From JAABRB01 sp041617635 (GTDB lineage Bacteria > Pseudomonadota > Gammaproteobacteria > Burkholderiales > SG8-39): a stretch of DNA of 18,225 nt. The translations under genes and the position numbers were made by a program. The notes below the pieces were generated by a model that worked only from the letters and a program-made list of their open reading frames with translations, was not told the origin of the DNA and did no database searches. The stretch covers positions 1 through 18,225 of the forward strand of contig JBFJOO010000084.1 in assembly GCA_041617635.1 (NCBI GenBank), read 5' to 3'. Below are positions 1 through 6,322 of the stretch, piece by piece. Position 1 is the stretch's first letter. Every line of letters begins with the position of its first letter.

Positions 1-105
1 GCCACAGCGCCTTCCAATCGACCTTTGGTACCCTTTGGCATCGAAATCGGGCGCTCCGAGCCTCCCGGCCAGCGGGCCAGGCAGCTGAGCGCCCATACGT
101 TAGGC
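1..105 (+). repeat. attC site 1 (type A, left end outside window)
   Basis: Right part of an integron attC recombination site. The L' arm GCAGCTGAGCGCCCATAC runs into the R' core GTTAGGC at 99-105; the R''/L'' side lies before the window. The centre carries the type A signature (TTTGGCATC, then CTCCGAGCCTCCCGGCC and GGGCC). An extended -10-like TGG-TACCCT sits at 26-34. It closes the unseen cassette to the left and precedes the methyltransferase cassette. Confidence 0.85.
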
Positions 106-146
106 AGCGCGGCCCGAGATAATCAGAGTCAGATGGGGGACTCCAC

Positions 147-962
147 GTGGCGGAGCCAAAGGGCGACCACGAGGCTTTCGATTGGCAAGTCGGAGTATGG
201 GACGGTATCTCGGACGTCTACGTTCGCGAAATCGATCAGCGATTCGCTCCGGTCGTTCATGCGCTCATCACACGCGCGCAGCTGAAGCAAGGCGAGAGTG
301 TCCTCGACCTTGGCACCGGAACGGGCGCGGTCGCCGAACGGGCTGCTCAGAAGGTCGGTGCGGCCGGCGAGATTGTCGGAGTTGATATCAGCACAGAGAT
401 GCTTGCTCTGGCACGGAAACGTTTCGCGGCTCGCGATCTTTCTAATGTGTCCCTCCGCGAAGGGCGAGGCGAGGACATTCCCGCTGATGCGAGTAGCTTC
501 GACGTGGTGCTGTCTTCCCTGACCCTCATGTACGTGATTGATCGATCAGCTACCGCCCGGCAGATCGGTAGGGTGCTGCGTACCGGCGGCCGCTTGATCG
601 CTTCGGTTTGGGGCGGACCAAACGAGTGCGACATCGTTAGATTCCAGCAGACCGCCGGCCGGTTTGCCGGCCCTCCCCCCGTCGCGGGAGTGGGACCAGG
701 TGCCCTAGCTGATCCGTCGCCCCTGCTTCAACAACTGGCCGAAGCAGGACTCAAGGCTCACGTCGAGACTCAGGTGCTCGGCTTCGACTTCCCCGACTTC
801 CACTCTGCATGGGCGGCTCTCGCTGGTGTCACCACAGCCAACCTTCCTTTGGATCAACAGCAAGCCGCCCAGCGAGCGGTGCTGCAGGAGATGTATCCGG
901 ATGGCGACGGCCCTCGACATTTCGAAAACTTGACACAGTTTGTGATTGGGCAGGCTACATAG
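147..962 (+). CDS. class I SAM-dependent methyltransferase (cassette gene)
   Basis: A 271-residue class I (Rossmann-fold) methyltransferase of the UbiE/Methyltransf_11 type. The SAM-binding motif I VLDLGTGTG is at residues 52-60 and the acidic motif II GVDIS ends strand 2 near Asp80. A motif IV-like segment (SFDVVLSSLTLMYV) and the post-motif VLRTGGRLIASVW follow, so the catalytic domain is complete. The C-terminal ~100 residues resemble the substrate-cap part of UbiE-like enzymes, but the acceptor cannot be read from the sequence. The start is GTG at 147, with GGGGGA at 135-140 six bases upstream. It is the only gene between attC 1 and attC 2, as expected of a gene cassette. Confidence 0.87.
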   Translation: MAEPKGDHEAFDWQVGVWDGISDVYVREIDQRFAPVVHALITRAQLKQGESVLDLGTGTGAVAERAAQKVGAAGEIVGVDISTEMLALARKRFAARDLSNVSLREGRGEDIPADASSFDVVLSSLTLMYVIDRSATARQIGRVLRTGGRLIASVWGGPNECDIVRFQQTAGRFAGPPPVAGVGPGALADPSPLLQQLAEAGLKAHVETQVLGFDFPDFHSAWAALAGVTTANLPLDQQQAAQRAVLQEMYPDGDGPRHFENLTQFVIGQAT

Positions 963-978
963 GCATAAAGCGCGCGCC

Positions 979-1112
979 ACCTAACAAGTCACTGCAGCTG
1001 ACACCAAACAGGTCGATCCAATCAATCCGTGGTACAATCTGGCGGCGTCCGCTCTCGCCAGCTGGCTAACGGTTAGCCCTGTTCGGTGCAGCTGAGCGCC
1101 CATACGTTAGGC
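979..1112 (+). repeat. attC site 2 (type B)
   Basis: A 134 bp integron attC. R'' core ACCTAAC is at 979-985, the L'' arm CTGCAGCTGAC follows, and the L' arm TGCAGCTGAGCGCCCATAC leads to R' core GTTAGGC at 1106-1112. The centre is type B (CTGGCGGCG, then GCTAACGGTTAGC, an inverted repeat). A perfect extended -10-like TGG-TACAAT is at 1030-1038. Confidence 0.92.
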
Positions 1113-1127
1113 GGAGGACTCTCGACG

Positions 1128-1535
1128 TTGAGTGCCAATCTGAAACCATTTCGACTCGCACTCGCGTCACTGATCGGCGTCGCAATCGGCATCGGTACCG
1201 GATACGTCATTTGGGGCACGAATCGCCCGACTAGCCTGCAGGTTCGCGAATGCTCAAGACAGACAATTAAGCTCGAACCGGCGCTCGGCACCAAGCCCCA
1301 TTATCTACGCTTGTTCGTCACCGGCCGAAGTCTGGGTGGTCCGGTCAACCTGGAGTTGAGTGGCTCGACCCGAGACACGGGAGTTCTCGGACCAACTAAA
1401 CCTGGCGAACTCGACTCGTATGCCTATGCCGGGCCCTGGTATGGGTCTGCCAACCTTCATTTGGAAGGTCGAGGCGTAGATTGCTTGCTGGATATCTACT
1501 TTGATTTCAAAGGAACGTTATTGGCACTTCGTTAG
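1128..1535 (+). CDS. hypothetical membrane-anchored protein (cassette gene)
   Basis: A 135-residue protein I do not recognise. Residues about 8-29 form one hydrophobic helix (LALASLIGVAIGIGTGYVIW), followed by a soluble ~105-residue domain with alternating polar and hydrophobic stretches and two cysteines (one in RECSR, one in VDCLLD). It is probably anchored in the inner membrane with the C-terminal part outside. An upstream in-frame GTG at 1086 lies inside the attC and is unlikely to be the start. TTG at 1128 has GGAGGA at 1113-1118 nine bases ahead, so it is preferred. The gene fills the cassette between attC 2 and attC 3. Confidence 0.68.
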   Translation: MSANLKPFRLALASLIGVAIGIGTGYVIWGTNRPTSLQVRECSRQTIKLEPALGTKPHYLRLFVTGRSLGGPVNLELSGSTRDTGVLGPTKPGELDSYAYAGPWYGSANLHLEGRGVDCLLDIYFDFKGTLLALR

Positions 1536-1554
1536 CGCTGAGCGGACGTCCGCC

Positions 1555-1684
1555 CCCTAACCCGGCGCTGCAGCTGACCGGCTACAGCACCTTCCAATCG
1601 ACGTTTGGTACCCTTTGGCATCGAAATCGGGCACTCCGAGCCCCCCGGCCAGCGGGCCGGCAGCCGAGCGCCCATACGTTAGGC
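1555..1684 (+). repeat. attC site 3 (type A)
   Basis: A 130 bp attC: R'' core CCCTAAC at 1555-1561, L'' arm GCGCTGCAGCTGACC, L' arm GCAGCCGAGCGCCCATAC and R' core GTTAGGC at 1678-1684. The type A centre contains the inverted repeat CCGGCC-agcg-GGCCGG at 1645-1660. An extended -10-like TGG-TACCCT lies at 1606-1614. Its centre is almost identical to attC 1. Confidence 0.92.
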
Positions 1685-1710
1685 CGCACTCCTTGCATGG
1701 GAGATAGTTT

Positions 1711-1983
1711 ATGATCCGAACAATCAATCGAATTCCGGCTATTCCCGCTGCAAAAGTTTCCGCCGTCCTCTATTTTTTTCTCAGCTTCGTGTTTCTCCCC
1801 TTCATGGCCATTCCGCTAATTATGGGAGGCAAGCAAAGTTTTGGTATTGGCCTTCTTCTGGTGATGCCGTTTCTTTATGCGATCGGGGGCTTCCTAAGCG
1901 TTGCGTTGATGTGCTGGCTCTATAATGTCATCGCTCCCCGGATCGGTGGTATTCAATTTCAGATTGATTCCGCCGAAACTTGA
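1711..1983 (+). CDS. small two-helix membrane protein (cassette gene)
   Basis: A 90-residue hydrophobic protein with two predicted transmembrane segments (about residues 17-38 and 46-72). They are followed by the tail NVIAPRIGGIQFQID. The ending 'WLYN-x-(V/I)-A-x-x-(I/V)-GGI' recalls small uncharacterised membrane proteins of the DUF3566-like type; that assignment is from memory and tentative. The ATG at 1711 has GGGAG at 1699-1703. It is the sole gene between attC 3 and attC 4. Its A+T content is visibly higher than that of neighbouring genes (for example the TATTTTTTT stretch near 1771), suggesting a foreign origin for this cassette. Confidence 0.72.
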   Translation: MIRTINRIPAIPAAKVSAVLYFFLSFVFLPFMAIPLIMGGKQSFGIGLLLVMPFLYAIGGFLSVALMCWLYNVIAPRIGGIQFQIDSAET

Positions 1984-1997
1984 ATTTCGGCAGCGCG

Positions 1998-2131
1998 GCC
2001 TAACAAGGCGCTGGAGCCGACGTCAAATAGCGTAATCCAATCGATTCATGCTATACTCTGTCGGCGAGCGCATGAGCCCCAGCGTTGACAGTTAGCGCTG
2101 TTTGCCGCGGCTCAGCGCCCATACGTTAGGC
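1998..2131 (+). repeat. attC site 4 (type B)
   Basis: A 134 bp attC with R'' GCCTAAC at 1998-2004, L'' arm GGCGCTGGAGCCGACG, type B centre (GTCGGCG, then GCGTTGACAGTTAGCGC), L' arm GGCTCAGCGCCCATAC and R' GTTAGGC at 2125-2131. An extended -10-like TGC-TATACT is at 2049-2057. Confidence 0.92.
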
Positions 2132-2273
2132 GGCAAGAGCGCCCCCGCCGTTCGGCAAGCCATTGCGCCGCGCTACATCAGCGCTGGCCTTAGGCGTGTC
2201 GCAATGCCGTGGTGGCGGCACTCGATTTCGACTACGGTTTCCTCAGAGACCCTACCGTGAAGAGGGCACATCG

Positions 2274-2654
2274 GTGAACGCTTCGCGATCGCCGCGGTGG
2301 ATCCATCTTGGTGTCGGACTTCCCGTGCTTCTCGCTGGCGTCGTTGGAATGGGAGTTCACGTATACCGCCTTTGCGCGTGGGAGACTGCGGAGGCGGTGA
2401 TGTTCGCCGACAACGATCGGCGCCCGATCCGATTCACGACGGCCTCCGGAGAAGTTGTACGAGTCGGCAACGCGATCACCTCGCGGCGCCGTATCGCGGT
2501 CGGCGAGCGGCTCACGGTCCACTACAACCCGTCGAATCCGCACCGGGCGTTTGTGGGCCTCTCGCCTTTAGCCCTCGTCGCGCTCCCGTTGCTCGGGGTC
2601 GGAGGAGCGTTCGTCGGGGTCGCGATCCACAGCCTCAGGCGCAGCCGTCACTAG
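2274..2654 (+). CDS. DUF3592-like membrane protein (cassette gene)
   Basis: A 126-residue protein with a transmembrane segment near residues 9-30, a soluble central domain and a second transmembrane segment near residues 96-118, ending in a basic tail. The core resembles DUF3592 proteins: an extended strand containing RFTTASGEVVRVG, then VGERLTVHYNPSNPHRA, which matches the family pattern 'G-(D/E)-x-V-x-V-x-Y-(D/N)-P-x-x-P-x-x-A'. The function of that family is unknown. The open frame extends back to a TTG at 2163, but GTG at 2274 has AGAGGG at 2261-2266 with good spacing and starts just before the first membrane helix, so I use it. It sits alone between attC 4 and attC 5. Confidence 0.72.
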   Translation: MNASRSPRWIHLGVGLPVLLAGVVGMGVHVYRLCAWETAEAVMFADNDRRPIRFTTASGEVVRVGNAITSRRRIAVGERLTVHYNPSNPHRAFVGLSPLALVALPLLGVGGAFVGVAIHSLRRSRH

Positions 2655-2660
2655 CTTGCC

Positions 2661-2790
2661 GCCTAACAAGGCCCTGCAGCTAAGCGGCCACAGCTCCTTC
2701 CAATCGATCCATGGTAATATCTGGCATTCAACCTGGCGCTTCGAGCCTCCCGGCCAGCGGGCCAGGCAGCTGAGCGCCCATACGTTAGGC
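2661..2790 (+). repeat. attC site 5 (type A)
   Basis: A 130 bp attC: R'' GCCTAAC at 2661-2667, only 6 bases after the preceding stop, L'' arm CCCTGCAGCTAAGC, type A centre (CTTCGAGCCTCCCGGCC and GGGCC), L' arm GCAGCTGAGCGCCCATAC and R' GTTAGGC at 2784-2790. An extended -10-like TGG-TAATAT is at 2712-2720. Confidence 0.92.
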
Positions 2791-2807
2791 GTCATTCGAG
2801 GTACGTC

Positions 2808-3272
2808 GTGAACTGGGATGCGATTGGAGCCATCGGCGAGGTCGTAGGTGCGATCGCGGTTGTGGCCACGCTCTTCTATCTCGCCTTCCAGATTCGACAG
2901 AACACCCAGATGTCGCGAGCATCAATGACTAAGGACCTCATGCTCGCCTCCAGAGCTGCCATCATGGACAACGCTTCGAATGACAGGTTGGCAGACATCT
3001 GGGCCGAGATCCGCGGTGACTTCGACGACGCGGACGCGGCCCGCCGCTACTCGTTCTACCAGTCCTACTTCCGCCTGTACGAACTCCAGTTCAATCTCTC
3101 GAAACAGGGCCTCATGGACCAGACGATCTCGACGTCTTACGAGCTCGTGATTCGCATGTTCACACAGACGAAACACTTCGATCAGTACTGGTCCATCGCT
3201 CGAAGCCAGTTCCACGAGGATTTCGCCGCATACGTCGACTCCCAACGAGAAGTTTCGCGAAATGATGCCTAA
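2808..3272 (+). CDS. hypothetical protein with N-terminal membrane helix (cassette gene, paralogue of the gene at 4937)
   Basis: A 154-residue protein of unknown function. The N-terminus IGAIGEVVGAIAVVATLFYL (residues about 6-25) is a single membrane helix followed by AFQIRQNT and a helical, charged cytosolic domain. This 'GE-x-(V/I)-x-A-x-A-x-x-x-T-L-x-Y-L-A-x-Q-I-R' start is shared with the gene at 4937 in the same array, so the two are members of one family. The start is GTG at 2808 with GAGG at 2798-2801. The TAA stop (3270-3272) lies inside the R'' core of attC 6, so gene end and recombination site overlap. Confidence 0.78.
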   Translation: MNWDAIGAIGEVVGAIAVVATLFYLAFQIRQNTQMSRASMTKDLMLASRAAIMDNASNDRLADIWAEIRGDFDDADAARRYSFYQSYFRLYELQFNLSKQGLMDQTISTSYELVIRMFTQTKHFDQYWSIARSQFHEDFAAYVDSQREVSRNDA

Positions 3273-3401
3273 CGAGCGGTTGCAGCTGCCGCCCAACAGC
3301 TTGTTCCAATCGATCCGTGGTACGATTCTGGCGGCGGCCACCCCGCTCCAGCGTTGGCGGTCAGCGCTGTTGGGCGCGGCGGAACTGCCGATCCATTAGG
3401 C
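3267..3401 (+). repeat. attC site 6 (type B, altered R' core)
   Basis: A 135 bp attC: R'' GCCTAAC at 3267-3273, L'' arm GGTTGCAGCTGCC, type B centre (CTGGCGGCGG, GCGTTGGCGGTCAGCGC). The R' core reads ATTAGGC at 3395-3401 instead of GTTAGGC, changing the invariant first base of the GTT triplet where integrase exchanges strands. The L' arm is also diverged. An extended -10-like TGG-TACGAT is at 3318-3326. Confidence 0.85.
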
Positions 3402-3449
3402 GGCGGAACGTAACGCAAAGCGTTTCCTTGAACCGGAAGGCGGTCTCGC

Positions 3450-3821
3450 GTGCGGAAACAATACTACTTCCTGCCATCCGATCGCGGCCTCTTGTCATGG
3501 GACGTGGATCGCCTGGTTCGGCTCACGAGTCATCTACCACAAAAGAAGGTGTCACTCAAAGAAATTCGAGAATTAGACGAAGAGTGGTTTGGCGAAGATC
3601 AACAACCCACGTGGCGTGCGATGGTTGAACACATCAAGCTGATTGACGAAGCAGATCTCTCATTCCCGATCATCCTCTCTGCCAGTGGAGCCGTAATGGA
3701 CGGTATGCACCGCTCGGTCAAGGCGCTCCTTGAGGGACGAGAGTGGATTGACGCCGTGCAATTCGCTCAAGACCCGGAGCCAGACCACGTTGGTCTCGGG
3801 CCGGATGAATTGCCTTATTGA
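3450..3821 (+). CDS. hypothetical protein with DGMHR motif (cassette gene)
   Basis: A 123-residue soluble acidic protein. The segment FPIILSASGAVMDGMHRSVKALLEGR (residues about 72-97) resembles the 'DG-x-HR-x-x-A' loop of ParB/sulfiredoxin-fold domains, where a conserved Asp-Gly-x-His-Arg lies near the nucleotide site. Upstream, VSLKEIRELDEEWF and WRAMVEHIKLIDEADL fit the helical part of similar small uncharacterised proteins. No DNA-binding domain is attached, so a partitioning role is not supported. The start is GTG at 3450 with GGAAGG at 3435-3440. It is the sole gene between attC 6 and the broken attC 7. Confidence 0.75.
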   Translation: MRKQYYFLPSDRGLLSWDVDRLVRLTSHLPQKKVSLKEIRELDEEWFGEDQQPTWRAMVEHIKLIDEADLSFPIILSASGAVMDGMHRSVKALLEGREWIDAVQFAQDPEPDHVGLGPDELPY

Positions 3822-3828
3822 ACCTGCC

Positions 3829-3852
3829 GCCTAGCCATGCGCTGCAGCTGAC
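3829..3852 (+). repeat. attC site 7, left arm only (interrupted)
   Basis: R''-like core GCCTAGC (AAC changed to AGC) at 3829-3835 and L'' arm GCGCTGCAGCTGAC at 3839-3852 begin an attC in the expected place after a cassette gene. The sequence then enters the IS3-family remnant, and no right half (L'/R') is found on the other side. The site is therefore a broken half. Confidence 0.75.
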
Positions 3853-4116
3853 TGATGTTTCCCCGATGAAGTAGACGCGGGATTGGGCGGCAGACTGCGT
3901 TCGTTCACACTGCTCTGGTGATCGGTAGTCGAGCGGGGAATCGCGACGCTCGGTGTTGCAGAAGCCCGCGATGTGCTCGGAGATTGCCAATCTCGCCTCC
4001 CTCCTCGTCTTGTAGTGCGGGGGGTAGATCCACTCGGTCTTCAGCGTGTCGAAGGAGCTCGCTGCTACGGCGTTGTCGAGGTCGTTTCCCGGTCGACTCA
4101 TGCTGCAGCGGATTCC
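3853..4116 (-). pseudogene. IS3-family OrfB (DDE integrase) remnant (3' part)
   Basis: Minus-strand translation gives GIRCSMSRPGNDLDNAVAAS, then FDTLKTEWIYPPHY, KTRREARLAISEHI and ERRDSPLDYRSPEQCE. This is the C-terminal end of the integrase core: the usual pattern is DNA-x-x-ESFF-x-x-LK-x-E, then a basic helix and an R-R-H-S-x-L-G-Y-x-S-P ending. The catalytic glutamate of ESFF is replaced (AASSF), and the first two catalytic aspartates are lost in the deletion. The frame has no stop within the element and runs out of it at the left end. Confidence 0.8.
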
Positions 4117-4150
4117 GGTCGATCGAGCAGCATCGCCAGGCGCAAGACCC

Positions 4151-4285
4151 GCTGCGGGCGATGCCGAGGGAGTGGGCCACCTCGGTGACGGGTTTCCCCT
4201 GCTTCACCAGTGCAACAGCATCGCGCTTGAATTGGCGTATGAAACTTCTTCGAACTCGAGTCGATTTCTTGGAAATCAGACACCT
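4151..4285 (-). pseudogene. IS3-family OrfA remnant (5' part)
   Basis: Minus-strand translation gives KKSTRVRRSFIRQFKRDAV followed by ALVKQGKPVTEVAHSLGIARS. This is the 'FK-x-(D/E)-AV-x-L-x-x-x-G-x-x-(V/I)-x-x-(V/A)-A-x-x-LGI' start of an HTH_Tnp_1 transposase subunit (OrfA). No good ATG is seen in this frame and homology stops near 4151, just after LGIARS, so only the DNA-binding N-terminus remains. Confidence 0.75.
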
Positions 4286-4324
4286 CGTCGGGCCGTGATA
4301 GACCGTTTACTGGGTGTCCTCAGA

Positions 4325-4744
4325 TCATTCGCACGGACCAATGCGCCGACCTTTCCATTCCATTTCGAAGTTCATCGGTTGCCCGTTGATCGTCATCGCC
4401 ATTTTCATCGATCCGCGAATCGTTTCTCCTGTCGAAGAGAATTCGGCTTCGCCCGTCATCTCTCCTCCCGGATTGGGGCAAGTCATCTTCCATTTCATCA
4501 TCGAAGCATTTGATTTGGAGTCCGTCAACGTACAGCCGCTGGCATCTTCCATGAAGATTTCGGGCGAGATCTCGTCCTCTTTGACGCATTCGCGGGTAAT
4601 TTCACTCTGGGGAGTGGCTGCCATTGGCGTTGTCGATGTGCTCTGGAACTCCCAGGCTCCCGGCTCTACTTTCATTCCTCCCGCAGTGGCCTGCGTGGCC
4701 ATCAGCGCTATCGCCGCTCCTAGAATCATTCCGGCTCGAGCCAT
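4325..4744 (-). CDS. secreted DUF3617-like protein (opposite orientation in the array)
   Basis: A 139-residue protein with a signal peptide (MARAGMILGAAIALMATQATA, cleavage about residue 21). The mature part begins GGMKVEPGAWEFQ and has ITRECVKEDEI, a cysteine in DASGCTLTDS, then MKWKMTCPNPGGEMTGEAEF and TIRGSMKM, ending RRIGPC. This order (PG-x-W, Cys pairs, 'W-x-x-x-C', 'G-x-x-x-x-x-G') fits the periplasmic DUF3617 family, whose function is unknown. The ATG at 4744 has GGAGGT at 4751-4756 upstream on the minus strand. The gene reads against the array polarity and its stop codon lies three bases outside the IS remnant, so its 3' flank was probably remodelled by the IS. Confidence 0.82.
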   Translation of the reverse strand: MARAGMILGAAIALMATQATAGGMKVEPGAWEFQSTSTTPMAATPQSEITRECVKEDEISPEIFMEDASGCTLTDSKSNASMMKWKMTCPNPGGEMTGEAEFSSTGETIRGSMKMAMTINGQPMNFEMEWKGRRIGPCE

Positions 4745-4795
4745 TGCGACACCTCCAGCTACGTATCTGGCTCGCATGATATGGCGTGAACCGCC

Positions 4796-4929
4796 TCCCA
4801 ACAAGCGATCGTGTTCGAAGTCGAGATCTCACGCTCTTCAATCGGCGTTTGATACTTTTTGGCACCGGAAATCGGGCGCTTCGAGCCCCCCGGTCGGCAG
4901 GCCGGCGGCCGAGCGCCCATACGTTGAAC
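4796..4929 (+). repeat. attC site 8 (type A)
   Basis: A 134 bp attC: R''-like TCCCAAC at 4796-4802, a diverged L'' arm, type A centre (TTTTTGGCACCGGAAATCGGGCGC, then CTTCGAGCC), L' arm GCGGCCGAGCGCCCATAC and R' GTTGAAC at 4923-4929, which still fits GTTRRRY. An extended -10-like TGA-TACTTT is at 4850-4858. Confidence 0.87.
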
Positions 4930-4936
4930 GGCGGGC

Positions 4937-5482
4937 ATGACGCTTCAAGAACTCGGGAATCTCGGCGAGTTCATCGCGGCGGTCGCAACCCTCGCCACTC
5001 TCGTGTATCTCGCGGCCCAGATACGCCACGACACCCGTTCTGTACGTGCGTCTTCATTTCAGACGAGTGCCCGGGACGCCTTCGAGATCGTCGACCAGAT
5101 AGCTCTCGATCTGGAACCGAACCGCATCTATTTTTCTGGAACACGGGATTACGAATCGCTCACGCCCGGGGGCCAACGGCGATTCGGAACGTACATGAGC
5201 AGCCTTCTCGGGCGTGGGGAGAGCCTCGAGTTCCGGTCCGCGCAGGGCATCGTGGATCGCCAGGGCTTCTCGTTCTTCGAGGCCAACTCGAGCGTCGCGT
5301 TCGCTCAGCCCGGAACCTGGCAAGGGTGGGAGAAGGCCCGACACCCGTTTCACCGAGCGTTCAAGGGCTCATCGAGCGCAACTTCGGAAGGCGGCGCGCT
5401 CCAGACCCCGCCGGCTGACAGGGCGCTGCAGCCGCCGCCAAGAAGCCCCGTTCAATCGATTCATGATACAATCGGGCAGTGA
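4937..5482 (+). CDS. hypothetical protein with N-terminal membrane helix, probably frameshifted (paralogue of the gene at 2808)
   Basis: Begins MTLQELGNLGEFIAAVATLA then TLVYLAAQIRHDT, the same single-helix start as the gene at 2808. Similarity continues along the length: GSSDR-type landmarks are absent, but the late segment HPFHRAFKG matches QFHEDFAAY of the paralogue. After FKG (about 5365) the current frame runs through attC 9 to 5482 with low-complexity sequence. In the next frame the text continues LIERNFGRRRAPDPAG and stops at 5416-5418 inside the attC R'' core, exactly as the paralogue does. A one-base loss near 5360-5366 is the simplest explanation. The predicted original length is about 159 residues against 154 for the paralogue. 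The ATG at 4937 has only a weak ribosome site (GGCGGGC). Confidence 0.72.
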   Translation: MTLQELGNLGEFIAAVATLATLVYLAAQIRHDTRSVRASSFQTSARDAFEIVDQIALDLEPNRIYFSGTRDYESLTPGGQRRFGTYMSSLLGRGESLEFRSAQGIVDRQGFSFFEANSSVAFAQPGTWQGWEKARHPFHRAFKGSSSATSEGGALQTPPADRALQPPPRSPVQSIHDTIGQ

Positions 5483-5546
5483 GTGCCCCTGTGCCGACGC
5501 TTACGGTTGGCGCTTCTTGGCGCGGTCAGGCGCTGCTACGTTAGGC
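5413..5546 (+). repeat. attC site 9 (type B)
   Basis: A 134 bp attC: degenerate R'' GGCTGAC at 5413-5419, L'' arm GGCGCTGCAGCCGCC, type B centre (TCGGGCAGTG, then CTTACGGTTGGCGCTTCTTGGCGCGG), a shortened L' arm and R' GTTAGGC at 5540-5546. An extended -10-like TGA-TACAAT is at 5464-5472. Confidence 0.88.
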
Positions 5547-5554
5547 GACGCGCG

Positions 5555-6175
5555 ATGCGCACTTCTCGGCTCGGTCTAGCAGGACTCCTCCTCGTGGTCG
5601 GGTGTGCGGTGGCGTCGCCGCAAGACCGCAGACGAGAAGCTCCCCCCATCGAATCCGATCGGGTGTGGACCGATCCAGTCGACTTTCTGGAGCTTCGAAC
5701 GGAGTATGGAAACCGAGGAGATTTCGGCGCAATCTGCGAGTCGAATCGCCCACTACGCGAGCTGTACGAGGCGGCGGACGCCGCAAACTGGTATACCGTA
5801 CTCGAGCTTTCAGCCCGATGGCTCGACTCCTGTCCGGTCGATATCGACGCGCATTTCCTTCGAGCGGTCGCGCTGCAGGAAGTGGGCGAGGTGGCGGAAT
5901 CCGATGCCCATGCGCGGTGGTTCGATGGCCTCGTCAGGTCTGTGCTCGATTCCGGAGACGGGAAGTCGTCGGACTCAGCGTTCGTGGTCATCTCGGTCAA
6001 CGAAGAGTACGCAATCCTGCGAGCCCTCGGACTCGAGCATGAGAGTCAGAGCCTCCTCGGAGGCGGCGTCGACGCCATCTCCGTTGTAGACGCGGACGGC
6101 AATCGGTCAACGGTCTACTTTCGACCGGTGGCCCACTTCCGCCGCCTCGAAGAGATGCTGAGGGGCGTCGAGTAG
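5555..6175 (+). CDS. DUF4919-like lipoprotein (cassette gene)
   Basis: A 206-residue protein. The N-terminus MRTSRLGLAGLLLVVGCAVAS is a lipoprotein signal peptide with lipobox VVGC (Cys17). The mature part has WTDPVDFLELRTEY, an alpha-helical middle that resembles a tetratricopeptide-like pair (NWYTVLELSARWLDSCPVD then HFLRAVALQEVGEVAESDAH), and a C-terminal part with DGKSSDSAFVVISVNEEYAI and RSTVYFRPVA. That ending matches my recollection of DUF4919 proteins ('GDG-x-x-x-x-x-AF-x-V-I-S-V-x-E-E-Y', 'YF-x-x'). Function unknown. The start at 5555 is the ATG directly before the signal peptide; the frame extends upstream only through attC 9. It lies between attC 9 and attC 10. Confidence 0.75.
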   Translation: MRTSRLGLAGLLLVVGCAVASPQDRRREAPPIESDRVWTDPVDFLELRTEYGNRGDFGAICESNRPLRELYEAADAANWYTVLELSARWLDSCPVDIDAHFLRAVALQEVGEVAESDAHARWFDGLVRSVLDSGDGKSSDSAFVVISVNEEYAILRALGLEHESQSLLGGGVDAISVVDADGNRSTVYFRPVAHFRRLEEMLRGVE

Positions 6176-6179
6176 ACGC

Positions 6180-6310
6180 CGCTGACCCGCCCGCTGCAGC
6201 CGACGCACCACAGCACCTCTCGATCGAGCTACGGTAGAATTCGGCATCGAACCCGGCGCTCCGATCCTCCCGGCCAGTGGGCCGGCAGCCCTGCGCCATG
6301 CACGTTGGGC
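6180..6310 (+). repeat. attC site 10 (type A)
   Basis: A 131 bp attC: degenerate R'' CGCTGAC at 6180-6186, L'' arm CCGCTGCAGCCGACG, type A centre (TTCGGCATCGAACCCGGCGCTCCGATCCTCCCGGCC, GGGCCGG), L' arm GCAGCCCTGCGCC and R' GTTGGGC at 6304-6310. The -10-like element is CGG-TAGAAT at 6232-6240 and lacks the TG. Confidence 0.87.
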
Positions 6311-6322
6311 CACGTACCCGAT

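Larger units (their letters stand above)
3853..4322 (-). mobile_element. IS3-family insertion sequence remnant with internal deletion
   Basis: About 470 bp, too short for an IS3-family element (normally 1.2-1.5 kb). Read on the minus strand it starts with the N-terminal part of an orfA-type helix-turn-helix protein and continues directly with the C-terminal part of an orfB-type integrase; the middle is gone. The outer ends TGATGTTTCCCCG (3853 side) and TGAGGACACCCAG (4322 side, read inward) both begin TGA and have CCC at matching places, as IS3-family ends do. I see no convincing target duplication. The subgroup is not assigned. Confidence 0.8.

Noticed and set aside
3450..3821. ParB-type partition protein
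   Set aside because: Only a DGMHR-like loop is similar; there is no helix-turn-helix, no parS-like repeat and no parA.
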